DNA of 64,000 bases, from the NCBI GenBank assembly GCA_907163375.1, contig CAJQUW010009227.1, positions 248,001 through 312,000 on the forward strand, in the 5' to 3' direction. This DNA is from Prostheceraeus crozeri. Lineage: Eukaryota > Platyhelminthes > Polycladida > Euryleptidae. Of the stretch, positions 15,901 through 30,600 are shown piece after piece. The position numbers were made by a program, and so were the translations under genes. Position 1 is the first letter of the stretch; each line of letters starts with the position of its first letter. A model generated the notes under the pieces. It was not told where the DNA came from and did not search any database. It saw only the letters and a list, made by a program, of their open reading frames with translations.

Positions 15901-18900
15901 CATGTACAATTTCCTATAAAGAGCGTGGATTGTTTCTCAGGATAATTGCGCAACATTTGCCGTCATGCCCAGCATATATTTTTCCTTCGTAATGAAAACT
16001 GCCTTGAGCAATGTTTATTGCATAATTGCCTATTATTCCATAATTTATCAATCATGATCATAGTTCAGTTCAGAGCATCATGCATCCATAGATAGTTCAA
16101 GACATACAATGACGATAATTCATCGACATCAAGCGATCATGTCTTTGAGCTTTATCAAGGATTCCAATGTCTTCTGACTCCGGAAGTAGAGATTGATGCA
16201 ACGACCTGTTGATGAAATGACTAAAATCCATGATATTTACGTATCCATGAAATGACCCTAGCGATGAAGTAAACAACATTCTACGAGTATATCACCATAA
16301 TTATGTGCATGATTTTCTGAAAATGAAATGGAATCTGAAAATGAAAAGTAGCACGGTAATAAACTTATAACAGCTCTAATCGCAAAATTCTAAATCATCA
16401 TGTGAAAACAATCAATCATGCTGATGTTGAAGCTGTTGCAGTTTTATCTCCAATTTAATTGTATGAGTGGTGTTAATTACTTTGTTTTTTTGGTGTTTCT
16501 TTACTTTGTTGAGAAGAAATAACAAACAGCTAATTTTTCAATATTTGCGGTGCAATTGTAGTCAAATAGGAGTATTTCAGAGTCATATACAACGAATGGG
16601 AGGGATTCGTTCTATAAGGAAATTCCGTTGAGATTCTGTTGTAGTTTAGAACATTGATGGAGAATTAAAGACAGCTGACTATTTTGCTAAGATGCTGCAA
16701 TTGTACAGCTCAGCATATAACCTTTTGCTGATCAGTTGGTTTGAGAAATTAACAGTTGTCATTCAATTTAAATGCAGATTTCCTGCCTCATTGAAAAATT
16801 GCGAATGCGACCTAATTACAATAATCGACGGTTCCGATATGCTTAGTGAAAGCTTAACTGAGTAAACTCATTTATGAGCTCTGTAGTTGCATTTCTTGGA
16901 ATTTTTCTGTGTACTAGAGACAAAGACCGCAACTCATTTCCAACTTTACTGTATATTCGATAATCTAGTAATTACAATATACTGTACACTCTGCCCCAGC
17001 TGCGCTGCTGGAAATGATAATAATCGCAATATAGCTTGAAATCACATGATATGTAGCTCAGTTACATGAACCATCAGAATATATCAGAGTGACGCCTTGA
17101 CGCCTGAGTGATATTGGGTCTTCAGATCAAAAATCAACTGTTCACAATTTTTAACAATGCTGTATGTTAGAGCACTCTTCGCAGTATTACAAATCCGAAA
17201 AGAACGTTTTCCATCAATTACTTTTCAGACGCCCCTGATAATGAGAACATGTTCATCAAGATTGAGCCGACAAAGCTCATCTCAGGACAATCAGCAAAAT
17301 TATTCTGCGTGGCCCCAATCTCCATCCCACCTCCAGTCATGAAATGGAACATTTCTATGGAAAGTCTACGTAGCAGAATCAAGCCTGTATCAAATGTAAG
17401 TTCTTGCGTCAAATACTTTGGTGATCCACATAAAATCAAAACACGTATATCATTTCTGTTTTTCCGACCCATGTCTCACTTTTCGTGCAATTGCTCATGT
17501 ATATATTAGGAAATGCGTGCCCACAAAATATAGGCCTATAGTGAAATGGCTGAACTCCGTACACTGTAAATCGCTGGATACGAAAATTACATACAAACAT
17601 ATACCAAATCTAACATCTGATACGAGATTCTGGTATGTCTACAGAGATCTGGTATGTTTTTCATACCACATCTCACTTGCTTTCGTATGCGATTGATATG
17701 TAGCGATATGAACTATTCTATCTGTGATTGGCTGCTTTACACTGAAATATGAATTGTTGGTATCTTTTATATACGATACCCGATGCAAATTCATCCTTGT
17801 TCGTATGCCTCTGGTATGTGTTTGGCATGTGCAGCTTTAAGTCACATAGCAAAAAATATGTATATATTACATACTACTGTCAAATAACTTTTTTCGGTAA
17901 TACCAATCGTGAATATTTTTTGTTTGATAGAGGGATATTTAAGTACATTAGATTTATTGTGAATTTTATGCTCCGCGAATGTGTCATCGTTGCTATTTGT
18001 CTAGCAACATTAACAGGACGTTTAGATAACTCTACCTTATGACCCAAGTTGCTTAACATCAATTCATTCAGACGATATTTTTTCGCACAATCATGTTGAC
18101 TTATATATCTCAAACAACTATTTTTGCGTTCATGAATTATAATGTGTTTTTATTTCGGATTGATAATATGCTTAATTTCAAAATTGCATAATTGTTGATG
18201 GTTGAAATCTTATTGATTATTCATGAAATGCCTTAGACTTACGTCTATTAAAATCGAATTCAGTATTGAAAGTATGATTCTTGAATGTCATTATCTCACT
18301 ACTTACAAAACAGTAGTAACATTAGTGTGATCTTTATTGACAAAAGGCCTAAAATCAACATGTATTAGAAATCATTGATGCTTTCCTTTAACATTTTGCT
18401 AGTATGGCTTTAGTATGTAAAGCATACCACATTTGAAATAACATACGAAAAGCATACAAATATAGACCAAGAGAATACAGAAATATACCAAAAAAATATT
18501 TTGGTATGCATCCTTCGTATGTGATTGATATTGAGCGATTTACAGTGTACGCGTTTCAGAGCAAATTTGCTCTCTCTCTCTCTCTCCCGTCAGCGGAAAG
18601 CTAAAAGATCCTTTTATACAAAATCGATGTTGTAACATTCTAAAGGACGAGGCTATTCCAAGCATGTGTCGTCTTGAACGAAAAACTGAATTCATTTTTG
18701 AAATTTTTGATTTTTTCACATAATAGTAGCAGTAGATATGGTCTCATTTTGTGTTTGCAGAACCACTCAGCAGATAGTACTCGAAACTTCAAATTGCACT
18801 CCTCTGTGCAGAAAGTCGCCTGTGGTCCGCCAAAAGTCGTATAGGGATTATATGTCGATGGTGTTGACTGTTAATAACAAATTGAAGACTGATGCGTCTT

Positions 18901-21900
18901 CTTGTGAATCGGACATGCCCGCAAGTTTTTTTCATGTGCATAGAATTACAAAGTTGACTACAATCTTGGATGACATTTGACGTTTGAATATATCAAATTT
19001 ATCATTCCTTAGACTATTCAGAGGTCATGATGAATATTATGTTTGTTCATTGTTCACGATGCATTTCTATGCAAAATGGCATAGCAATTTCACATCATCT
19101 GTAATTGAAACAATGTAATTCAAAATTCAAGAGTGCCATTTTCAATTCATTTTGACTTTCGATAGGCTTATTTCATCAATGATTGATCATGAATAAGTGG
19201 ACTAGTCAACAGCGCTCTCAAATTGTTGAACTGTTTTTTGTTAACAACCGGTCTATTTTTGAGGCTCAGAGAGCTTATCACCGGTTGAACAAGTCACAAA
19301 AGCTCCGTCTGAACATGTTATTCGTCAATGTGTTCCACGTTTTCGAGAGTTTGGAAATGTTCAGGACAAAGATCGATCAGGCAGACCAAAAACATCTCGC
19401 AGCGCATCGTTCATTGAGACAGTGAGAAGATGCTGTCAGAAGTCCTCGCAAGTCAGTGAAACGACGTTCCGTAGAGCTTCAGATATCTGAAACATCTTTG
19501 AGAAGAATCTTAAAAGATGACTTATTTTGCTAGCCATATAAGGTACAGATTATACAGAGCGTCTCTTTAAGTGACTTTGAAGCGAGATTACGCTATGCGA
19601 GGCGTTTTGTTGAATTTTTTGGTAGGGAGGACAATCTCACTTCACGGATAATGACTGACGAACCACATTTCAACTTGTGTGGATTTGTGAACAAGCACAA
19701 TTATCGTTTTTTGTGCGTCGAAAGATAAATTAATTTCATTTCCTTTAATCAAAATGTCATCTAAATCTTTCTTTAAAAGTTCAGTTAATAATGCTAGAAA
19801 TTATCGTTTTTTGATCTTCCGAAAATCCTCAAGTAATTCACCAGCGACCCCTACATCCTAAGAAGGTAACAGTTTGGTGTGGAATTATGCACGACTGTAT
19901 TGTGAGACCATACAGTACATTTTCGAAGATGGCAATGGAAAAGCAGTCACAATAGATGGTTTAAAGTACCGAGAAATGATAAGGTCGTTCCTGATACCGA
20001 CAATTAAGACATTGCCAAATCAAGCTGCTCTATGGTTTCAGCAAGATGGTGCCACGTGCCACAGTGCTAATGAGACATTAAAACTTTTACAGGAAACTTT
20101 TCAGCATCGCATTATTTCCCGAGGATGTGAGCTCTCCTGGTCTCCGAGATCCACAGATTTGTCTCCAGATTTTTGTCTTTGGGGATATTTAAAAGAGAGA
20201 GTGTACGCTTCAAAACCGAGAGCCACAAGTGCTCTGAAAGAAAATATACGAAATGAAATCCAGAAAATAAGCCGGCAAACTGTGAGACATGTGATGATGA
20301 GTGCTGTAAAGAGGGCACAATCTTGTATCATGCATCAAGGTGCTCATTTACGTGATGTAATTTTCCATACATAATTTTATGAAATTCATGTGTTTCATTA
20401 GCAACTCTGTAATAAGATTTAGTCTCAATAGTCATTCTAGCCATTTTTACAGCCATTCATAATCCCTACACGACTTTTGGCGGATCCTGTAGCTATAAAA
20501 TATCAATCTTTTCAGATTTCCGTATTAAAGTTCATTATCCTGATGATCTAATAGATGATTAGGTTGTTTGAAAAGATGCATCAATCACTTTCCTTTACTC
20601 TCCCTAGACAGATTGGTCTGCTTAAAGATTAGATAATCAAATGCGGATGAAGCATGGAGCCTTAAGTCATTCAAGAGGATGTGTCGTCTTCAACCCCTTC
20701 GATAATGAGGTGATATCAGTAACAAATACACTGTAATTTGGCGCCTTTTAATGACCGTAGCATGTTTCTTGTTAGACTACAATGCGTTTTTTAGTACATA
20801 TAGAACAAATCAATTGCATGTTCAGCATTCAATTTTGGACACATGTTTTTCAAAATTTCAAATTTTGATCAGTATCTTTCACTCATACTTTAGTACCAAT
20901 ACCTGGCTACTAATGAATAACACCAATGAGTTCGAAAGTCACTCAAATCAATTACAGTCTGTTTCATATAGTTTCTGATACTCCTAAAAATACGTGTACT
21001 GTCTGTACCGTAAATGCCACGATTCATTGATTTTACCTGCAGCCAAAATTCGAAGTTGCATATACTGTACTAATGAAAAATTAGTAAGAAATAAAAGATG
21101 CCATATAATTCCAACATGTAATTGATCCGTCTTACATGAGGTGTTACACATCCTTACATGATCCGTCTTCAAACCTTACATGACCTTCTCAAAGCTTCTC
21201 AATATGATGGACTTAATAATAAAGGCGATTCCATGGAAACGTATCACTACGAAGACTGTTTGAATTTAATCGTGTGCTTGAAAGATTGCATTTCACTTCA
21301 CAACTATGTAAGTCGTCGTTCCATTTTAGGACTTAGGCCTATATTTGTGTTGCTCCTACCTGGTTGCTGCTGGGCTGAAAATCGTTTGAGCGGTTCATTC
21401 AAGTTTTAAATTCTGATCATCGGGAAAATATTTCATTGCTTTTAGATCAATTCACATTCTGTCTGCAAATCAAATGGGATTTGTTCTGATATTCACCAAA
21501 ATTCAAATTGTGGATATGATTTTACTCAATTTACATTTGAAAAATTTCATTTACTTAGCTAAATTACCGTAAGAATCATTATCTCAACAGTTGAACTCCA
21601 TTTGCAGATTGGACAATACGAGAACGATACAAATGTGGTTGTATCAGCAATTGAAATTCCCAAACTGCAACCACAATGGAACACAAAGAGCGTTGGTTGT
21701 GATGTATCGCATGAACTGCTTCCAAATAATATTGTCCACTTAGTGTCAAGGCTTCCTATTTTGTGTAAGTACATGTATATTGTTGTAGGAACAGCATGTG
21801 ATGACATGTAGCACTTACATCTTCAAATTAGTTCGTTCAGCGGAGCAAAACCAGATTTATTCTTGTTCAATTTTTTCTCATTTGAAGCACATGCTTAAAT

Positions 21901-24585
21901 TTCAAATGATCCGCTAGGACCCCTGAGTCAGACAGCTCTCAGTCTTTAGCTCTATTTGTAGAGAAATTAAAACTGTTTTCTTATTTATTGCGAGGGTCCG
22001 CCAGTTGTGACTTATGTGTGTAATTTAAAGTTCTGCGCGGTCCGGAGCGGTAGCGTTGCAAAATTATTGACTGCGGTGCGGTGAAGTGAAGAATGACTGC
22101 GGTGTGTTGGAGTGATGACGATAGTTCAAGTCCGGGATACATTTTGCACCATTTAAGCTTTACAATTCATTTTAAGGATCAATATGTAAATAATCTGCAG
22201 TTTAATAGTTTGAATGAATACTTTACACTTTAAACAACCGCAGCTACGAGTAGAAAGCATAGTGCTCATTTTTGTCCTTAGATTACTCCTGTGAGAAACA
22301 TTGAGTCAAGATTGAGTCGCAGTTAGAAAGAAAAAATTTACTTGTGAACGTTTTATTGCGTCTCAACTTTTTCTCATCCTCATACGAAGCATCTCAGATT
22401 TCTATATAAGACTGATCGCAAAGGAACCATACAAGATGCTAGAAAGATGCTTGTATGCTTGTCACTCTTAAATTGAACATTGTGGATGAAGAGACATCCA
22501 TGAATGAAGGTGATCCCAAATCTAAAATCCCAAACAATCCTTGATCATCTGATGAGATATCGCAATTCGAAATTAAATTGCTACAGATGTGATGATATTC
22601 TTGAATGGTCTAGAATGGTGGAAATGCAATTCCAAGGAATTCCCACATCTCGCAAAACTGGCGGCAGTTCTACAGTCTATTCCCACTCTAAGCGAGAGAA
22701 TTTTCTCCAGTACCGGTCGCATACTAGAAGACGACAAAGCCTGATACCCTGGACAGTTGACGCTAAATTGCTATCTACGTTTTCAATATAATTTAGTGAA
22801 TTATGAAATAGAATTATGTTTGGATCATATTTTGCCTTTTTCCATCACTAGTATAGCATGTTGAATAGTGTAGCATAGAAGCTAGCCCATACATTCTTCA
22901 TGTTTATTTTTCTACCATATATAGGTAGGCCCAATAGATTTTTGAGATAGATTTAACTTTGAAAAAGATAGAAGTGATACAGGTAACCAAAGGTGTTATA
23001 TTATATTTATATATAAAGGCTCCATGAAGCGGTGACACACATCTGCGTTGCGGTGCAGTTGCGGTGAAATGTACAAAAATCATCACTGCGCAGGTCTCTG
23101 GATAATTCGTAGGAACAGCATGAATTACGTATCTGGGCAGCCAAATTATTGTGCTGTTTGCGTTAATTGACTTGGTTTTGTTCTAGATGAGCTTCCACAC
23201 CTGTAGACAGCATACCTGTACACCATGTCTCAGCACCAGCATTGTATCCGTAAAATACCTATTTGCTATTGGTGTCAACAAAGAGTGCGCGAATGCATTA
23301 ACTTCTGTTGTATGAAAAAAAACCTTTCCAAGACTATTCATCACATAAATCGAAAAGATGTCCAATTTTGTCCACAGACTTGATCATGTTTGTGGCAAAA
23401 TATCCTTATTAATATATATTTTTCTTTTTTCACTGTTGAGATGCTAGAGGTGCCTCGAATTTGGAAATGAAATGATGAACTCACTCTCAATAGCTGTGGA
23501 AGTTAAATATCAAGCGTCCTCACTGCTCTTTTATCCCACAATGCCTCTTGACTTATTTAAATGTTTTAGAAAGCTTTTAATTATTAACAGCTAGTTTAGA
23601 TGGAAGCACAATAACACTTCTGCTTATTGAAACCATGATATTAAAATGTTAATTCCTGTCTCTTCACAGATCCTCCAGAAGCCAAAGGTCTAGAACTGAC
23701 TGGATCACCTGTCTTGGTTGAAGATATCAAGTCCACATTTGTGTGCACTGTCCCTGAAGCGAATCCTGTGTCGAGTGTGACATGGTTTCTTCGAAACGTC
23801 TCAATGAACAGCGATGAAATTCTGAATGACTATGGCAACGCCAAAATGCAAGTAAGTAGCACTGACATATTTCATACGTTGCATTCTTTTCTCTTTAACT
23901 GCTATAGCTCGTATACTCAACAACTGTAAAACGTTGTTGACTTCACACATCAGAATTTTTTAATGTCTGATGAGATAGCTGAATTGTGAATTCATAGTCG
24001 GGTAGCAGGCCAACCAAAAGTTTGCACACACCATCTTAACTGTACATGAAATACATGTCGATATCATTTTTAGACATACAAACTCTCGTTACTCTGGAGT
24101 TAGGTTGGTGTTGAAGAAAGGCAATTCATTGCTGATACCTTAAATTTCCTCGATCTCGATAACAGAAGCGACTTGCTGACTGCAAAGTCAATAAACCAAT
24201 TAGACCTATTTATATAGACATTCTAAAGATGGATTTATTGAACTGATGATGCATTCTAAAATGAGGGATCATGCACTAGTAAATAACAGGAGCAAACATA
24301 AATATTCATTACTAAACCTGTCATTTAGTGTACTAACATTTTTGATTTTATTGAATTGATAATGCTTACAGATCATCAAAGGCAAAAATGGAGGACTCGG
24401 TTTGAGAAGCACTTTCACATTGGTTCAAGTAAAGAGAGGTATGACAGGCTTCAAGCTGTCATGCGTCGTTTCACAACAACAACTATCTCAAAACTTGAGC
24501 AAAGAAGTCTCTCTTCGCGTGAAATGTAAGCTATAGTCTTTGAAATTATCCCGATTGTTTAAAACAAGCGATTTACCGCATGCGT

Positions 24586-24675
<90 letters not shown>

Positions 24676-27600
24676 CAATTAAGGCATTTTTCATTTGCAA
24701 ATAAAAATCGATGAAATTCAATAATAATAATAATTATTGATATGTCAGACATTTGAAAATATTTAAGCTCACCCAAGAAATCAAATGATCTCCGAGTGTG
24801 AATGAATGCATGATAAGCGCGTTGGAATAAGCAATTTCAGGAGAACAAGCCAAAGGAGTGACCTTCATGCAAACTCAGCTTCGATTTCTAGCATAGAAAT
24901 TAACAATACCATAGACTATAGACTGCCATAGACTACTACTTCTATGATTTCTAGGCCTCAGGCGGGTACAGTTGGAGATTCAGAGCAAATATCTTTATTC
25001 ACTGGCATTGTTCTATTAATTAAGAACACCGCAATGTTAGAAACTTTCGTTTTCATATTATTGTAATGTAGTCGAGTAACTCCTCGTGGGGTTGCTTCTC
25101 TGCATGTAACTATTGTCAAATCATAAACCACCTATACAACTAAGGATCGACATTTGTTTTTATGTACCGTAGAATCCCTTTATGCTGTCGTATAATAACG
25201 TGTGATGACGGATGAAGGTGAGAGCTCAATTTTAAAGCGAATTTTTGTTCGATTATTTTGCGATTATATTTACTCTTGCTTATATTCTTGACATTTCACC
25301 TCTATTCTCTATTGAAACAATCGCTTGTAGTTTGTTGCAAAAATGAATCAGTACAATAAAAATATATTCTTTTTTTTCAGACGTTCCGGAACGACAAGAT
25401 ATGAAAATTGTGATACAGCCAGACATTCTAACTTCAGGTGCTGCTGCAACGGTATTTTGCATTTCGCCAATAGCTTTGCCTCTTCCTATTTTGACATGGA
25501 ACATTTCAACATCAAGTCTGAATAAATCCACTAAGATATTTGATAAAGTAAGGAAATTGAACAGAATCTGGAATTTGTTGATGTCTACTTGTTCATGAAG
25601 TTACATCGTTCAAAAAAAATGAAGAAGATTGACACAATTTCAAAGGAATATGCATGTACATGATATTTATCGAGAAAGTATTTTCATTTTCCAGCTTAAT
25701 CATAAACACAAATTTTCACTGTAATTTGGCAATTCCCTTTCACACCGTTCAACGTTCTCATTAATTGCAAGGCATAAATTGAAGCTATGGAAAGAGAACG
25801 ACTAGCATCACAATCATCAAATGATGTCAAAGATCTACTTATTCAAATTTTTAATATAGATAAATGAATATGTCATTCACAAACATTTCAGATTCTTAGA
25901 CCATTTTCTAAAGATCCTTTCTAAAAAAGCATTTTTGAATTTTACAGGTGAAACCCATATTTTTCAGTTTTCCTGGCTACCGTTTTAAAATTTTGAAAAT
26001 CGTTTTATTATTGAAATTCTTTTGTAGATGCGTTTTTAAGACAATACGCCTAGAGCAACGAGGCAGCTCCACACAACAGCACGCTAAATCACTTTGCGCA
26101 GGCGTCTCATAATCGACCGCGCGGAAGTTGAATATCAACAGCAGAAATTGTTGAACAATATGATGAATAATTGCTAGCAGATGCTAAAAAATACTTTCAT
26201 TGCACTTTTTAAGGAAGCAAAGGAAAACCTGTGACACGTGCTGATTGTGCAATGTCATACATTGATTATGCCATACACAATTTGTACATTTATTTGGTGG
26301 CGCACAATATTTTTAATGCATGCCCTAACTGTAGAGACGCACATTCATTGGACGCCGCCTAGCTCACTCTCTCTACGGACCAATCGCTTATAAAAATATC
26401 GAATATTAATGGAAATAGAACTAAGTCGATCGTCGTGTAATGAAAAAACGTAAACCAGCACGTGAATGTCTACTCCTTTACTTTAGAAGGTTTGTTAGTA
26501 GAAACGATATATGCACGGTCTCGACTTTTCGAGCGCTCGCCGGTCTTCTGGGTAATTAGAGATAGAATGAGCTAAACGATGCCTGCTTTTATATCAATAT
26601 CAAGGAACAAGATTCAGTGTTCAGAAGTTAATCATTTCTAACTTACGATTGATGCTAGTAGAGAGAGATGTTTATTATGTCTAGCCTATGCGGGTCTCAA
26701 CTGGGTCAGTGCACTTTTCTAATATGGAACAAAATCTTCGATATATCTTCGAAAATCCTCGAATTGTCCGTCTGCCTTCTATCATGCTTCCACTGGATGT
26801 CCTCTGTAAGCGCGCTATCAAAATTCGAAGATTTTGTTCCGTATTAGAAAAGTGCACTGACCCAGTTGAGATATTGATATATTGATCTTGTTCCTTGATA
26901 TTGATATAAAAGCAGGCATCGTTTAGCTCATTCTATCTCTAATTACCCAGAAGACCGGCGAGCGCTCGAAAAGTCGGGACCGTGCATATATCCCTTCTAC
27001 TATCAAACCTGCTAAAGTAAAGGAGTGGACATTCACGAACTGGTTTATGTTTTTTCATTACACGATGAAAGGCCTCCTGTTAACAACAATTCTGTTCGTA
27101 AGTCAATCGTCACATTCATGCTGTCTCGAGATTACCGTATACTCGCGTATCTTTCCCTAGGTACCAACCGCTCCGTGCCGATCCATGTATGAATAATCAT
27201 TGAATTTATGATTTATTGTTAAAAGTGTAAGATGCATTTTTGCTTCAATTTGTAGATTGGACAATACGAGAACGATACAAATGTGGTTGTATCAGCAATT
27301 GAAATTCCCAAACTCCAACCTCAATGGAACACAAGGAGCGTTGGTTGTGATGTATCGCATGAACTCCTTCCAAATAATATCGTCCACTTAGTATCAAAGC
27401 TTCCTATTTTGTGTAAGTAGATGTGCAGCGTAATTTTGCAATTTTTCCTTCTATGCATGAGGATTTAGTCAACCAAGAATACGCATGCGTGTATTGAAAG
27501 GATTAAATTCACAAAATAATACTCAAGAACATAATTAAAAAGTATCTTAGCCCGCCCGGTTTTACACGCCAGGAAGGGTTCCTGGAACTCCTCCGCAGCT

Positions 27601-30600
27601 ACTGCTCCAGAGCCATGATGACTGTAAGTAAAGTTCTTGTGAGTTTTGGTTTCTATGCATCTCTGATAACCAATTGAAATTTTTGGAACTTTAGCCCATG
27701 AGAGCATCAAAAAGATGACTTTTACTTATTTTTTTACTACTTTTACTACTTTTTACAAACTTACTTTTACTTACTTTATTTCAAAAATATTTTTTGAAAA
27801 TCGAGAACTTTTGTCAATTTCTTGCAACATGAAGCATCTTGATCGAATGAAATTACTTATAAACCATTGAAAAACTACATATGAAGTAGCGATTAACATG
27901 TTTTCCTTTCATCCACAAATGGATCTATCTACTTGTTATATGAATAACAACAATAAGCGGTAAGCACTACTTATGATACCTTTAGAAGCAATACTGTCAT
28001 TTATATGTCACAAACAGTGGCACTCAAAACAGTCGCATCACAAAGTGAGCTGCAAGTTAAAAATGACAGGACCTTCGGCGCTTAGCGCCCTCTATCGGTC
28101 GATGCACAGAGTTGCCCTGTGTCCAGAATGTAATCTTAATTTTACATCAATTATATCAAGATAATTATACTATTATTAATTAATTATCTAATTATAGTGA
28201 CATTGGAGACAATAGTTCTTCAAAGCTTTATTCGAAATGTTGTAATGCAAGAACTGCATTGAATTTGGAAATGCAAATGGTCAACTATCAATAGCTGAGG
28301 AAGTGAAAGGTGTAATCAACCATCCTCTGTCTCTTCACAGATCCTCCAGAAGCCAAAGGTCTAGAACTGACTGGATCACCTGTCTTGGTTGAAGATATCA
28401 AGTCCACATTTGTGTGTACTGTCCCTGAAGCGAATCCTGTGTCGAGTGTGACATGGTTTCTTCGAAACGTCTCAATGAACAGCGATGAAATTCTGGAAGA
28501 CTATGGCAACGTCAAAATGCAAGTAAGCAGGCCTGCAGTTTTTGAAAAATTGTCAAAAAACAATTGATGTATACAGTGCTCCTGGCCACGCAACAAAAGG
28601 AAATTATTTGCACTTTAAATATTTTGCCCTCAGATTTACGTAGTGTACACACGTGACTCATATTGACATTCGAGAGAGATGTTGAAGTACTTAACTGAGC
28701 AACTCTCAACATTTAAGTAGAATGACTACCTGGACTTGCTTAACTTCTACCTCATAAGAGGATGACGACCATTTGCCCAATACGTGTGGTGATCCTCAAA
28801 TTGTTGCAATTTATGCAAATGAAATACATAGCAGAAACGCCCTGTGAATGCAGGAATAAATGCGATTAAATAAACTCCATCCCTCAAAGCTGTGACTTAA
28901 ATCAGCTACATCAAAACCACTTGCCGATTTAATCTTTCATTTAAATTCCTTATTTAATTGAATAATCTAAACGCATGGAATTATTCACTAAATCAATCTG
29001 ACATCCACAACTTGCATGCCGATAGTTCATCACACACTGGAGTTATACGCCAGAAAACTGTTTTGTGTGAATACATCTACAAAATTGTATCTTAACGAAA
29101 AAACTACCAACCATTTGTAAAAAGAAGTAAATGTGAAGAAGCAGAAAATAAGTTAATCACCAAAAGTTTATCGCCGGGCAAGCTTTCCGAAGTCCCCGTA
29201 TAATTATTGAAACATTACTTAAACACATGTACATGTGTACCAAACGCTGTGATGTGAATAGAACAGAAAACGCAATCATTTTCCACACAAACTGATCTTA
29301 AGTTAAACATTCTTACATGTGTTAAGTACTCTGATAATGCTTTCAGATCATGAAAGGTAAATATGGAGGACTCGGTTTGAGAAGCACTTTCACATTGGTT
29401 CAAGTAAAGAGGGATATGACAGGCCTCAAGTTGACATGCGTCGTTTCACAACAGCAGCTATCTCAAAACTTGAGCAAAGAAGTTGCCATTCGTGTGAAGT
29501 GTAAGTCCGCTGATTTATGATTTTATCCGAATTATTTACATTGCGAATTATTTTATTGTTATCGTAATTCCCATTGTTCTTGTTCTTTCTCTTCTAAGTA
29601 GACCTACAGAAATAGTGACTATGGAAATTAGCATAAGTCAATCAAATAAAAAGCCCTTGCCACTGGATGTTGAATTATGGAATATTAGGCTATCATTTTC
29701 GAGGTCAACTTTTTCGTTCAGGTGCAGTTGGATCGAATGATAGCGACTGGTAAGTGAGCAGTTATCAATCAACTGACGATCATGTGAGCGACCACGTACA
29801 TACAGATAGAATAAAAGTGCTGTTACATTCCACAATAGTGCATGTCTGAATTAGTCAATGAACAAAGGAATGAAAATCAAATATATTGAAAACTAGACTT
29901 AAGATAAAACGAGAGAAATGAAATTTGCATCATGATCAGCATGTATAGCAAGACATTTACAATGAGAAAGAAAAAGAAGGGGCAAAAGAAAGACAGTTCC
30001 AAATCAGTCAAGTGCGAGGTTAGACATCTAAAAAAAATGAAAAAGAGAGCAAAAAAGCGTTGCTAGATGTTTTGCTCACCTTTTTACCCCAATTACAGTG
30101 TTTTTTAACGCTCCCTGGATGACATCTAAAGATTTAATAAATAAATGAATAAAAATGAGACAGCAATTTTTTCTATTAGAATCAGCGTGCAGTGAAAAGT
30201 TCATCAGTACATTTTTGAAAAAAGCAAGAAATGTAAAATGAAGCTTTCGGAAAATTACTTTTCCTTATCTTACATTTTTGTTTTTCTGTGGTGCAAAATT
30301 TCTTTCGATAACCCTACATGTATACCTCCGAATACTGTCCTAATCTATACTGTGATGTAAATCCTGTAAAGCTCTTTGGATCTTTGATGGTACCATAGCT
30401 CTATTGTCTATTGTTGAATGCGCATGACGGCTGCTTGCTAGGCTTGCAGAAAGTCACACGCATTCTAGATAATGCCATTGTTTCATGAATACAACAACAT
30501 GTCCTTGACAGGTATAACGACTCACCACACCACTTCAGAAATCTATCATTGTATTTTCAGACGTTCCAGAACAGGACGATATGAAAATGGTAATAGAGCC

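Larger units (their letters stand above)
14297..17228 (+). other. Intron between domains 3B and 4A
   Basis: 2,932 bp, phase 1. Holds a hairpin element, a SINE fragment and a second SINE, listed separately. From about 15300 on nothing is recognised apart from small repeats of tttgaaatttc near 15560-15620. Confidence 0.6.
18824..20487 (+). mobile_element. Tc1/mariner-class (IS630) transposon, degraded
   Basis: Terminal inverted repeats of about 27 bp (ggtccgccaaaagtcgtata at the left; the complementary end finishes at ggcggatcc on the right) enclose 1.66 kb. The flanking sequence cctgt appears on both sides, but the exact target duplication is unclear. The interior encodes a transposase split over several frames, plus an 85-bp insert (19714-19798) bounded by 15-bp direct repeats. 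Confidence 0.85.
17396..21607 (+). other. Intron within domain 4A, transposon-rich
   Basis: 4,212 bp, phase 0. Two DNA transposons sit side by side in it. From about 20490 to the acceptor nothing else is recognised. Confidence 0.6.

Noticed and set aside
17562-17575. Resemblance of cactgta to a Transib or RSS heptamer
   Set aside because: No nonamer at a 12 or 23 spacing was seen, and the flanks fit a TA duplication rather than a 5-bp one.
24488-24721. Minus-strand ORF rich in Arg-Glu
   Set aside because: Produced by the CT microsatellite; no domain on either side.
25280-25531. Minus-strand ORFs lying opposite the Ig exons (also near 700, 5972, 7760, 17218, 21559, 30535, 54404, 58500 and 61541)
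   Set aside because: They are antisense shadows of conserved plus-strand exons, which have splice sites and domain motifs.
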